Part shown: piece by piece, positions 1 through 6,507 of the stretch
Numbering within the stretch: the stretch's first letter is position 1
Layout of the letters: each line of letters begins with the position of its first letter
DNA from: JAYGED01 sp046582565
GTDB taxonomy: Bacteria; Pseudomonadota; Alphaproteobacteria; JAAXGF01
DNA: 9,061 nucleotides
Assembly (NCBI GenBank): GCA_046582565.1
Contig: JAYGED010000100.1
Coordinates: 1 to 9,061, forward strand
Reading direction: 5' to 3'
Program-made: the position numbers and the translations under genes
Notes under the pieces: generated by a model
Database searches by the model: none
What the model was told of the DNA's origin: nothing
The model's input: only the letters and a program-made list of their open reading frames with translations

Positions 1-1
1 G

Positions 2-103
2 CTGGCCGCGCTTCACCGGTGGTTCGAGGATTACAACGAGAACCATCCCCATAGCGGGCTCAAATGGAGATCACCGAGAGACTTCATCAGAGCCCAGTTG
101 TAA
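2..103 (+). pseudogene. IS3-family transposase (OrfB), C-terminal end only
   Basis: The frame entering from the window start encodes 33 residues and a stop. It contains WFEDYNENHPHSGL followed by SPRDFIRA, which is the typical C-terminal end of the DDE integrase-like OrfB of IS3-family elements (the YNxxxPHxxL and SPxxF pattern). The window edge cuts the gene, so I cannot tell whether the element is intact upstream. A plausible terminal repeat follows the stop within 40 bp, so this is the right-hand end of the insertion sequence. The resemblance is closest to the IS2/IS51/IS407 type of IS3 elements, from memory of the family. Confidence 0.85.
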
Positions 104-114
104 ACCCGTCAGCG

Positions 115-140
115 TGTCCGGTGAAACGGGGGCAAGTCCA
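115..140 (+). repeat. Probable right terminal inverted repeat of the IS3-family element
   Basis: The 26 bases begin TGTCCGGTG and end GGGCAAGTCCA. Read from the outside inward, they start with TG and a GC-rich run, as expected for an IS3-family end, and they sit 12 bp after the transposase stop. The matching left end lies outside the window, so the boundary is inferred. Confidence 0.5.
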
Positions 141-829
141 CCAGACGAGTTGAAGCGTGCTGGTAGGATGGCTGCGACACAAAAAAACATGGAAAGAACG
201 ACGATAAGAACCCTCATTCAAAACAAAATGATATTCAGCCTCCGAGTGGAATGGGGAAACATAGTTTACCGGAATGAGTAGGCATCAAGACTAAGAGGTC
301 CAACGCCTATTCACACATTGGCACGGATATCGACGTAAAACGTTGGGCATCCCATGGTTTCTCGCAATCCGATAACTCAATCAAAGAAGGACTCGCACAG
401 TATTGTGCATCAAAAGTGGTTGAAGGATTACGGTGGCGGTTTCCTGACGGGCTTCAAGCATATGATGCGATTTTGCCCCGACAACCCGAAATCTATCAAA
501 CTCATCTTGGATGGACGGATTACTCACCTGAGGAAATACGTTATGCCATGTTGACCACCAGACGGGCGGATGTTGCTCAACTTGATGATTTTAATTTGTC
601 CTTAAGCAGATCAATCTTGTTCAGTTCGTACACGCCTACATTCGTGCGCAGCAACCACAGGGCCTTCAGTTGTAGCCGCCGCGCTAAAGCGATAGCTTAG
701 AGATACCCCATATTCGCCCCCAGGCTTCGCCAGGGCGTAAAACGGCCTGACATTCTTTAACTGGGTGCCCTATAGGTGCCCTAAGACAAAATATAGATTT
801 CGGGTTATCATCTAAGTCTTTGAAAAATA
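141..829. other. Degraded intergenic DNA between an IS end and a tRNA fragment
   Basis: No complete gene is recognised. Three short overlapping frames on the plus strand (278-700, 354-554 and 597-675) look partly protein-like, but none resembles a family I know and none has a convincing ribosome binding site. The longest, frame 278-700, lacks a start codon near its open end. Base composition is lower in GC than the catabolic cluster to the right. The mixture of overlapping frames that each look coding over a short stretch fits decayed genes with frameshifts. If the tRNA fragment at 830 is an attachment site, this stretch is the chromosomal side of the junction. Confidence 0.45.
764..785. repeat. 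Two tandem 11-bp repeats beside the tRNA fragment
   Basis: GGTGCCCTATA is followed directly by GGTGCCCTAAG, so the 9-mer GGTGCCCTA occurs twice, spaced 11 bp or about one helical turn. They lie about 45 bp from the tRNA 3' end at 830. Short direct repeats close to an att core can be arm-type integrase binding sites, but that role is inferred from position only. Confidence 0.4.
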
Positions 830-875
830 TGGCGCACCCGACAGGATTTGAACCTGTGACCTCTGCCTTCGGAGG
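830..875 (-). pseudogene. 3' half of tRNA-Arg(CCG); likely attachment site (att core)
   Basis: Read on the minus strand, the segment gives an anticodon loop CTCCGAA (anticodon CCG), the 3' anticodon-stem strand, a variable region, a perfect 5-bp T arm (ACAGG TTCAAAT CCTGT), the 3' acceptor strand CGGGTGC, discriminator G and an encoded CCA. The similarity to a tRNA-Arg stops at the second base of the 5' anticodon stem, and no D arm or 5' acceptor strand follows beyond 876. A tRNA 3' end starting at the anticodon loop is the classic core duplicated by tyrosine integrases, whose element restores the tRNA at its other end. By that geometry the element lies at coordinates above 876. The intact tRNA-Arg is not in the window. 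Confidence 0.8.
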
Positions 876-1078
876 CAGGTAGGCGGTTTAAAAATCCTGA
901 AATATCAATGACCTATTCTGGCGCTGTCACTGGCGTTTTACTAAAAAAGCCATATAAAACAAGACGTCGCAGATTGGGGTGGTCACAATTTGGGCACAGC
1001 CAAATAAACAGCCATATCCGAGCATACTTTCTGATTGAGATGGCAAGCAATTCTTACCATCTCAATGCGCCCTAAATT
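876..1078. other. Intergenic stretch next to the att-like fragment
   Basis: No gene is recognised on either strand. The only structure seen is the hairpin at 1034-1066. The heptamer GCCATAT occurs twice, at about 949 and 1012, which is too short to interpret. Confidence 0.4.
1034..1066 (-). terminator. Strong hairpin downstream of the orphan frame (terminator-like)
   Basis: ATTGAGATGG at 1034-1043 pairs perfectly with CCATCTCAAT at 1057-1066. After one C-A mismatch, three more pairs (AAG with CTT) close a 5-base loop. It lies 12 bp beyond the stop codon of the minus-strand frame at 1079, the usual place for a terminator. There is no run of T on either side, so it may instead be an RNA-stabilising or processing hairpin, or the trace of a palindromic repeat. 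Confidence 0.45.
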
Positions 1079-1264
1079 CTACTTCTTCCCAGCCTTCTTC
1101 TTCTGCGAACGGATAACAGCGTAGATACGGTTGTTGAATTTCCCACTGGCAACCTCCGCCTTCAGGCCGTTCAGAGCGGCAGTTACATCTTTGGTGCTAT
1201 CACTTTTCAGCGGCATACCGGCTTTGGGCCATAGGAGAGACTTGCCAATCTTAGGCAGCAGCAC
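1079..1264 (-). CDS. Short hypothetical protein, possibly the C-terminal remnant of a longer gene
   Basis: The protein is 61 residues if it starts at the GTG at 1264, which is preceded by a purine-rich GGTGAG six bases upstream. The same frame stays open further upstream to a stop at about 1316, adding residues that read well as protein (WGVDGSDYGEKF), but it offers no other start codon. The gene may therefore be truncated at its 5' end. The C-terminus is strongly basic (SQKKKAGKK), suggesting nucleic acid contact. Codon choice looks like a real gene and unlike random sequence. I do not recognise the family. A phage or mobile-element origin is an inference from its place beside the att-like tRNA fragment. 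Confidence 0.4.
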   Translation of the reverse strand: MLLPKIGKSLLWPKAGMPLKSDSTKDVTAALNGLKAEVASGKFNNRIYAVIRSQKKKAGKK

Positions 1265-1316
1265 GAACTTCTCACCATAGTCAGAACCGTCAACACCCCA
1301 AATTCGCCAATAACGC

Positions 1317-1834
1317 TATGAATCTTATAGCAGAATTACGCCTCTTCGTCGTCAAATCAGGGGTTCATTTGGGAAATGCGGGTTAAGAGAGCTGTCACGT
1401 ATCCCAGATTGGATTGGCCATGCCAAGGTGGATCCAAGTTCAGCTGAAGAGTTACATCATTTAGCTCATTTGCTTGGCGAAGCTTTGGACCTCGCTATCA
1501 GAACGTCATACAAAAATGGTGTTCCACCGGGGTTTTGGTATCGCATGAAGGTTAATCGCCGTACCTCTACCCTTCGAATTCGTTATGAACAGTTTTCTGC
1601 ATCGAGATGAATTATGCGTAATTCATGAGGCCCAGGAAAATGATGCAAGCGAAATACATTCCCAAGACCAGGCTATGCCAAATACCGTAGTGAGGCATCG
1701 GTCGCGAGTTCGATTGTACCGAAAACAGGGGCGTCTAAATATGTTACCTGAGCTTGAAGTGTCCGAGGGGTGTCGGGCCTATAGAGAAGCGCACGGAGAC
1801 CAGTCCAGTTAAAATGACAATGGCCCCGGCCCCC
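1317..1834. other. Stretch with no recognisable gene
   Basis: A plus-strand frame is open from about 1314 to 1610, but only a GTG at 1428 could start it and there is no ribosome binding site. It contains a plausible stretch (SSAEELHHLAHLLGEALDLA). A second frame, 1585-1812, overlaps it. Neither resembles a family I know, and codon use is not convincing for either. They are best read as decayed coding DNA or chance frames. The region carries an 8-bp inverted repeat at 1607-1626. Confidence 0.4.
1607..1626. repeat. 8-bp inverted repeat with a 4-base loop
   Basis: ATGAATTA and TAATTCAT flank TGCG. The match is perfect, but the repeat is short and AT-rich. No gene start lies next to it that would suggest an operator, so no role is assigned. 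Confidence 0.3.
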
Positions 1835-2863
1835 TTATGCGCCTGGCCATGTGTCGCTTAGGCGGTGCCCCGCTGGCCAGGGGTCGTCTGGATCAAGCAT
1901 GTGTTGATGGGTGCCCGTAATCCAGGCGCGTCCCGTGATGGCGGGGATAATGGCGGGTTTGCCTTTGATCTCCGTTTCCTCGTCGATCATGCAGTCAAAC
2001 CGGGAGTCGATGATGGAGCGTCCCTGAAACGGCTCGCCGACACTCAACTCGCCACGGGCATGGAGCACGGCCATTCTAGCGGAACACCCCGTTCCAGTTG
2101 GTGAACGGTCGATTTTTCCGGGCTGAATGACAACCGCGTTGCGGCCCGTCTTGACCCCGTCGACAACGGTAACCGGGGCCGCCATCTGGCAGAAAGACAA
2201 GTGTTTCCATTCCCCATTGGCCGGGTGATGGAAACCGAGCTGCTGGTTTGCCGCTTCGGTGATGCGAATGCCTGTCTGGACAATGTCCTGCGCCTCGTCC
2301 GGCGTTAATCCGAAGCCCAATGCCCGGGCGTCGACTATCGCGAAACTATCGCCACCATAGGCGGTATCGACGTTAAGCGTGCCGAGGCCTTCGACTTCGA
2401 TGGTGGCATCCAGCTTGTCGACGAAGGAGGGGACGTTTCTGACTCGGACGCGCTCGACCTTGCCGTTCCGGCAGGTGGCTTCGACCTCTACCAGGCCGCC
2501 GGGCGCTTCAAGCACCAGACGGGTCAGCGGCTCCTCCATCGGGATGATGCCGGTTTCCAGCAATACGGTGGAAACGCACATGCTGTTGGAACCGGACATC
2601 GGCGGGGTATGAATGGGTTCCATGATGATCCAGCCCATCTGGGCCGCCGGATTCTTGGCGGGAACCAGCAGATTGACATGACGGAAGACACCACCGCGCG
2701 GCTCATTCAGCATGAAGTTGCGCAAGGTTTCATCCTCAGCGATATATCGCGATTGCTCCCAGATCGTGTCGCCCGGCGGCGGCTCGACACCGCCAACGAT
2801 GACATCGCCGACCTCGCCTTCGGCATGGCAACTAACCGTATGGATGACCCTGGACGTACGCAC
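1835..2863 (-). CDS. Proline racemase-superfamily protein, Cys/Thr type (probable trans-3-hydroxy-L-proline dehydratase)
   Basis: This cytoplasmic, cofactor-independent enzyme of 342 residues has the normal family length. The first catalytic motif is GSNSMCVS, with C96. The second is DRSPTGTGCSAR at 252-263, where T256 replaces the second catalytic Cys of proline racemases and 4-hydroxyproline epimerases (DRSPCGTG). YGGDSFAIVD at 169-178 is another family signature. The Cys/Thr pair is known from trans-3-hydroxy-L-proline dehydratases, which eliminate water to give pyrroline-2-carboxylate, so dehydration is more likely than epimerisation. The Gly-His that usually follows the first Cys is Val-Ser here, so the exact substrate is open. 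The start is a GTG preceded by GAGG ten bases upstream and placed 5 bp after the stop of the DapA-like gene, so the two are co-transcribed. Family confidence is high, substrate confidence moderate. Confidence 0.88.
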   Translation of the reverse strand: MRTSRVIHTVSCHAEGEVGDVIVGGVEPPPGDTIWEQSRYIAEDETLRNFMLNEPRGGVFRHVNLLVPAKNPAAQMGWIIMEPIHTPPMSGSNSMCVSTVLLETGIIPMEEPLTRLVLEAPGGLVEVEATCRNGKVERVRVRNVPSFVDKLDATIEVEGLGTLNVDTAYGGDSFAIVDARALGFGLTPDEAQDIVQTGIRITEAANQQLGFHHPANGEWKHLSFCQMAAPVTVVDGVKTGRNAVVIQPGKIDRSPTGTGCSARMAVLHARGELSVGEPFQGRSIIDSRFDCMIDEETEIKGKPAIIPAITGRAWITGTHQHMLDPDDPWPAGHRLSDTWPGA

Positions 2864-2868
2864 CGGCT

Positions 2869-3774
2869 TTATGCCTCGGATAAAATTGTTTGAATGGTTA
2901 ATCTGGTTGCCGTCAGGAGATCCCGCAAACTGTCCTTGGCGCTCTCTTCGAGCGGCGCTAAAGGCGGGCGAACCGTGCCGGCGGGGAGGCCGAAAAAGTC
3001 ACAGGCGAATTTGATGCACTGAATGAGCTGGCCACCGCCTTCAAGAACAGTTGTCAGCGGCAAAAGCGCCGACATGATGCGGCGCGCTTTGGCGAAGTTT
3101 TGTGTTTCCACGCAGGCGTCATACAAGGCGAGCACTTCCTCGGCGAAGAAGTTACCCATGGGCGTGACCCAGCTGGTTGCCCCCCATACGAAGAATTCAA
3201 GCGCCTGATCTTCAGCCCCGCAGCTTAATTCCATGGTGGGGTAATTATTGGCGAGCAGATGAAGCCGGTTGATATCGCCACTGGCTTCCTTGATCGATCT
3301 AAAATTAGAACTTTTGGAAACCAGGGCGAGAAAATCCTCACCCATGACAACACCCGTGCGACCGGGATAATTATAAAGCATGATCGGCAGGTTCGCGGCC
3401 TTGTCTATGGCCAGGCAATGGGCCGCGTTTTCCCGCTCGGTGGGCAGGGAATAATAGGGCGCCGCGACCAGAATGCCGTCCGCGCCGGCATCCCGGGCAG
3501 CTTCGGCAAAGCCGCAAGCACCCTTTGTGGTAATGTCGTTGACGCCGCAGATAAACTGCACGCGTGTTTTGATGATTTCCTTGGCGAAGGCGAATTGGCG
3601 AACTCGTTCCTCGGCTGAAAGCGCATAGAATTCACCGGTTGTGCCGCCGACGATAATGCCGTGTACGCCCTTGCCAATCATGTATTCGATGATGGCGGCA
3701 AAGCCGTCTTCGTCAATCGAATGATCGTCCTTTATCGGCGTAATTACCGGCGGAATGATGCCCTTGAAATTCAT
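2869..3774 (-). CDS. DapA-family (dihydrodipicolinate synthase-like) Schiff-base lyase or deaminase
   Basis: The protein is 301 residues, a standard class I aldolase TIM barrel length. It carries GGTTGE at 43-48, the catalytic tyrosine in YNYPGRTG (Y134), the carboxylate-binding R139 and the Schiff-base lysine in RSIKEASGD (K162), all at positions matching E. coli DapA. The start chosen is the ATG at 3774 because GGGAG lies six bases upstream; an in-frame start 33 bp further upstream has no such site. Being in a catabolic cluster with a proline racemase-like enzyme, it is unlikely to serve lysine synthesis. The known relative in hydroxyproline catabolism is the delta1-pyrroline-4-hydroxy-2-carboxylate deaminase (HypD/LhpC), which is the leading candidate. 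A 2-keto-acid aldolase is the alternative. It is the first gene of a two-gene operon, divergent from the GntR regulator. Confidence 0.9.
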   Translation of the reverse strand: MNFKGIIPPVITPIKDDHSIDEDGFAAIIEYMIGKGVHGIIVGGTTGEFYALSAEERVRQFAFAKEIIKTRVQFICGVNDITTKGACGFAEAARDAGADGILVAAPYYSLPTERENAAHCLAIDKAANLPIMLYNYPGRTGVVMGEDFLALVSKSSNFRSIKEASGDINRLHLLANNYPTMELSCGAEDQALEFFVWGATSWVTPMGNFFAEEVLALYDACVETQNFAKARRIMSALLPLTTVLEGGGQLIQCIKFACDFFGLPAGTVRPPLAPLEESAKDSLRDLLTATRLTIQTILSEA

Positions 3775-3821
3775 CCTGTTCTCCCATGTAGGTCTGGCGG
3801 CGAGCAAATTTTATGATCCTG

Positions 3822-3850
3822 TTGCTGTACCCGCACACATTATGTATACT
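3822..3850 (+). promoter_or_regulatory. Candidate promoter of the GntR gene
   Basis: TTGCTG at 3822-3827 and TATACT at 3845-3850 are separated by 17 bp. The -10 matches the consensus at five of six positions and the -35 at three. It lies about 80 bp before the regulator start. The -10 coincides with the palindromic GTATAC operator candidate, so the gene would be autorepressed. Confidence 0.5.
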
Positions 3851-3858
3851 AACTGTAT
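3841..3858. promoter_or_regulatory. Candidate GntR operator in the divergent promoter region
   Basis: The palindromic core GTATAC at 3844-3849 sits in TNNGTATACNNA (3841-3852). FadR/FCD-type GntR regulators commonly bind short palindromes of the TNGTNNACNA type. The flanking AACTGTAT (3851-3858) is also nearly repeated upstream of the ABC transporter operon, where a 13-of-16 match occurs at 8827-8842. The site overlaps the predicted -10 boxes of both divergent promoters. The role is inferred from position and repetition. Confidence 0.55.
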
Positions 3859-3874
3859 CGAGATTTGCCATCAA
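3846..3874 (-). promoter_or_regulatory. Candidate promoter of the DapA-like/proline racemase-like operon
   Basis: On the minus strand TTGATG (3874-3869) and TAGTAT (3851-3846) are 17 bp apart, about 70 bp before the ATG at 3774. Both boxes match four of six consensus positions. Its -10 overlaps that of the opposing GntR promoter almost base for base, so the two promoters would compete for polymerase and one repressor site could close both. Confidence 0.45.
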
Positions 3875-3929
3875 GTAATAATCATGGAAAGAATAGTTTA
3901 GCCAGCGCCGGTATTGAACGAACCTGGTC

Positions 3930-4658
3930 ATGAGCAAACTCGAAAATAAGAACAAAACCGGTGAACCCCGCACTCGCGGCAAGGGAGCGTTACGGGTGTA
4001 TAACAAGCTGCGCGAGGACATTCTTCGCATGGAGCTTTTGCCCGGCGAACTTCTCGACGAGGTGGAAATTGGCAAACAGTTCAGTCTTTCCCGTTCGCCG
4101 GTTCGCGAAGCCTTGATCCGGCTTTCGGCCGAAGGGCTGATTAAAACATTGCCCAACAAAAGCACCCTGGTTGCGCCGCTGGGTATTGCCGAGTTTTCCC
4201 AATTTATCGATGCGCTGGATTTAATGCAGCGCGCGACATCGCGTCTGGCGGCGAAACTGAGATCCGATGAAGACCTTCAAAACATCAAAGACCAGCAAGC
4301 CACATTCGAGCAAGCCGTTGCCAACCGCGACGTGCTGGCGATGATCGAAGCCAACCGTAATTTTCATGTTGCCATCAGCGAGGCCGGAAACAATTCGTAC
4401 TTTACGCTTTTCTATGCCCGGCTGCTTGATGATGGTCGGCGCATGCTGCGGCTCTATTTCCGCTCCTTTGGCGACACCCTGCCCAGCGAATTTGCGGGCG
4501 AGCACCATGAACTGATCGAGGCCATTGAAGACAGGGACGAGGATAGGGCCGAGAAACTGGCCCATTTGCATACGGTTCAGGTCAGTGATCGTTTCCTGTC
4601 GTCACTCGGGGTTCGTCATACGTCCGATATGTCAATCAGCATCGACGAGCGCGCCTAA
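3930..4658 (+). CDS. GntR-family transcriptional regulator, FadR/FCD subfamily
   Basis: The protein is 242 residues, typical for the subfamily. The N-terminal winged helix (about 18-84) holds the GntR pattern: LREDIL, PGELLDE, and the recognition helix region SRSPVREALIRLSAEGLI. The C-terminal FCD ligand domain (about 90-225) has histidines where this domain usually binds metal and effector (H146 in FHVAI, H192/H193 in EHHELIEAI, H212/H214). It is divergent from the DapA-like operon across 155 bp and convergent with the enolase-superfamily gene, whose end it overlaps by 4 bp. I infer that it represses both catabolic operons and its own gene and is released by the transported substrate or an intermediate. 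No strong ribosome binding site precedes the ATG. Hydroxyproline clusters of rhizobia also have a GntR regulator, which fits the proposed substrate class. Confidence 0.92.
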   Translation: MSKLENKNKTGEPRTRGKGALRVYNKLREDILRMELLPGELLDEVEIGKQFSLSRSPVREALIRLSAEGLIKTLPNKSTLVAPLGIAEFSQFIDALDLMQRATSRLAAKLRSDEDLQNIKDQQATFEQAVANRDVLAMIEANRNFHVAISEAGNNSYFTLFYARLLDDGRRMLRLYFRSFGDTLPSEFAGEHHELIEAIEDRDEDRAEKLAHLHTVQVSDRFLSSLGVRHTSDMSISIDERA

Positions 4659-5767
4659 GTTCCTCTCGAATAGCTGGCAAGCGGCGCGCACAGAGAGTCG
4701 AAGTCGGGCGTGATGCCGAGCCCCGGTTGATCACCCGCTACCATATGGCCCCGGTCTCGCAGCGGGGCTCCGGTTGCCGTCCGCACGGTGACATAGCTGT
4801 TGAAATCGGTCGCGGTGAAGCGAAACCGTTCCGGCGTTGAGTGGGCCAGATGGGCGATCGCGGCGGTAACGATATCGCCGCCCCAACTATCTTCGATGGT
4901 CATAGCGATGCCGAGCGAGACGCAAAGATCGCGAATTTGCCGCGCCTTGGTCAGCCCGCCGACCTTGGAGATTTTCAGGTTGATCACATCCATCGCGCCA
5001 TCGCCGTAGGCCCGCAGCAAGGTCTGCAGGCCATCGATGTTTTCATCCAGAATAAACGGCCGTGCCGTCCGGCGGCGAATGGTCAGACATTCCTCATAGC
5101 TTTTGCACGGCTGCTCTATGTAGACATCCAAGCCGGCGACGCCATCGACGACTCGCGCCGCTTCGTGCATCAACCAGCCGGTATTGGCGTCGGCAATGAG
5201 CACTTCGCCGCGATCCAGGATTTTGCGCGTTGCATGGATGCGGGCAATATCAACATCGGGATCGCCACCGACCTTGAGCTGGAACTTGGTGTAACCTTCG
5301 TCGCGATATCCGGCGATGTTGTCCGCCATCTCATCCGGCGCCCGTTGGCTGATGGCGCGATAAAGCGCGACGGAACCGCCATGGCGCCCGCCTAGCAAGT
5401 CGCAGATCGGAAGACCGGTGCGTTTACCCAGGAGGTCCCAGCACGCCATGTCGATACCGGACTTGACGTAGGGGTGGCCGAGCAGGGCGGTATCCATAAC
5501 CAAATTGATCTTGCCGAGTTCGGTCGGGTCGGCCCCGATCAGATGTGGGGCGAGTTCGGCGACACCGGTGCGCACGCCGGGTCCATAGGCCGGCAGATAG
5601 AACGGTCCAAGAGGGCAGACCTCGCCATAACCGGACACGCCCTCGTTTGTTTCAATTTCAACCACGGTGCAGTCGAAGACTTCGACAAACTTGCCGTCGG
5701 CCCAGGAATAGCGTCCCTCCTTGAGAGGGAGGTCGATTTGATAGACGTTGATTGATTCGATCTTCAT
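4655..5767 (-). CDS. Enolase-superfamily enzyme, MLE-like subgroup (proline-derivative epimerase or dehydratase candidate)
   Basis: The protein is 370 residues with the two-domain architecture of mandelate racemase/muconate lactonizing enzymes: an N-terminal capping domain (about 1-125) and a barrel. Metal ligands are expected at D193 (IADAN), E218 (YIEQP) and D241 (LDEN). Barrel lysines are K165 in KFQLKVGG and K265 in INLKISKVGG, placing one base on each face. In the usual KxK motif the first lysine is Q163. This arrangement and spacing recall the hydroxyproline-betaine epimerase and cis-3-hydroxy-L-proline dehydratase branch, as far as I remember it, which fits the proline racemase-like neighbour. 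Dipeptide epimerase is less likely given the context. The gene follows the ABC ATPase by 17 bp, so it belongs to the transporter operon. The ribosome binding site is weak (GAGTGAG). Superfamily is certain, substrate is inferred. Confidence 0.88.
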   Translation of the reverse strand: MKIESINVYQIDLPLKEGRYSWADGKFVEVFDCTVVEIETNEGVSGYGEVCPLGPFYLPAYGPGVRTGVAELAPHLIGADPTELGKINLVMDTALLGHPYVKSGIDMACWDLLGKRTGLPICDLLGGRHGGSVALYRAISQRAPDEMADNIAGYRDEGYTKFQLKVGGDPDVDIARIHATRKILDRGEVLIADANTGWLMHEAARVVDGVAGLDVYIEQPCKSYEECLTIRRRTARPFILDENIDGLQTLLRAYGDGAMDVINLKISKVGGLTKARQIRDLCVSLGIAMTIEDSWGGDIVTAAIAHLAHSTPERFRFTATDFNSYVTVRTATGAPLRDRGHMVAGDQPGLGITPDFDSLCAPLASYSRGT

Positions 5768-5784
5768 GGCTCACTCATGGCGCC

Positions 5785-6507
5785 TTATCTGACTTTGCTG
5801 AGAAACTGCAGGGTATGTTCGCTTTGCGGGTTCTGAATGACTTGGCTCGGGGGGCCGATCTCTTCGATCGCGCCATCGCGGACGAAAGCGACACGATCCG
5901 AGACGTCACGCGCAAATCCGATTTCATGGGTCACCACGAGCATCGTCTTTCCCTCGTCGCTGAGAAGACGCAAGGTATCGAGAACCTCGCCGACGAGTTC
6001 CGGATCGAGCGCCGATGTGACTTCATCGAAAAGCATGTAGTCCGGTTCCATCGCCAGCGCGCGGGCAATCGCCAGACGTTGCTGCTGGCCACCGGACAAC
6101 TTGTTCGGGTAGATCTCAATCTTGTCCCCCAGACCAACATGTTCAAGCTGCTTGCGGGCTATGTCGTCGGCTTCCTGCCGGGTTTTTCCCGCGACAATTC
6201 TGGGCGCCAGAGAGACGTTTTCAAGAGTCGTCAAATGGGGAAAGGAATTCCATTGCTGGAACACCATGCCGATTTTCTGGCGCAGTTTGTTGACGTCTGT
6301 TCCCTTGGCGTGAACATCCGTGCCATCGACAAGAATTTGGCCGTCCTGGATCGGTTCCAGCGCGTTGATGCAATTCAACAGCGTTGACTTGCCCGAGCCA
6401 CTGGACCCGATAACGCTGATCACTTCGCCTTTTTCAACGTTCAGGCTGATCCCCCTGAGGACCTGCAAGCTCCCAAAGGATTTGTGGACGTCTTTGATTT
6501 CAATCAT
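5785..6507 (-). CDS. Polar amino acid ABC transporter, ATP-binding subunit
   Basis: The 240-residue ATPase of the GlnQ/HisP type has Walker A GSSGSGKST at 34-42, the Q-loop in FQQWNSFPH (Q84), the ABC signature LSGGQQQR at 137-144, Walker B MLFDEVTSALDP at 158-169 with E162, and the H-loop at H194. It would energise import through the two permeases encoded immediately upstream. The ATG overlaps the end of the second permease gene by 8 bp, which signals translational coupling. All nucleotide-binding motifs are intact, so it should be functional. Its substrate is set by the binding protein and cannot be read from this subunit. Confidence 0.95.
   Translation of the reverse strand: MIEIKDVHKSFGSLQVLRGISLNVEKGEVISVIGSSGSGKSTLLNCINALEPIQDGQILVDGTDVHAKGTDVNKLRQKIGMVFQQWNSFPHLTTLENVSLAPRIVAGKTRQEADDIARKQLEHVGLGDKIEIYPNKLSGGQQQRLAIARALAMEPDYMLFDEVTSALDPELVGEVLDTLRLLSDEGKTMLVVTHEIGFARDVSDRVAFVRDGAIEEIGPPSQVIQNPQSEHTLQFLSKVR

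Noticed and set aside
715..737. GC-rich hairpin CGCCC...GGGCG considered as a terminator
   Set aside because: The stem is short and interrupted, no T tract follows, and no gene ends nearby.
1428..1812. Two overlapping plus-strand frames (60 and 75 codons) considered as small genes
   Set aside because: They have no ribosome binding sites and no recognisable family, and they overlap each other. They are described only as part of the gene-free stretch.
2869..3774. Housekeeping dapA for lysine biosynthesis
   Set aside because: The catalytic residues fit the whole DapA family, but the operon with a proline racemase-like gene and the GntR control point to catabolism.
3713..4165. Minus-strand open frame of 150 codons across the divergent promoter region
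   Set aside because: It overlaps the starts of both the DapA-like and GntR genes, and its product is low-complexity and unlike any family.
5752..6387. Plus-strand open frame of 211 codons opposite the ABC ATPase
   Set aside because: It is antisense to a gene with every ATPase motif intact and has no recognisable domain or ribosome binding site.
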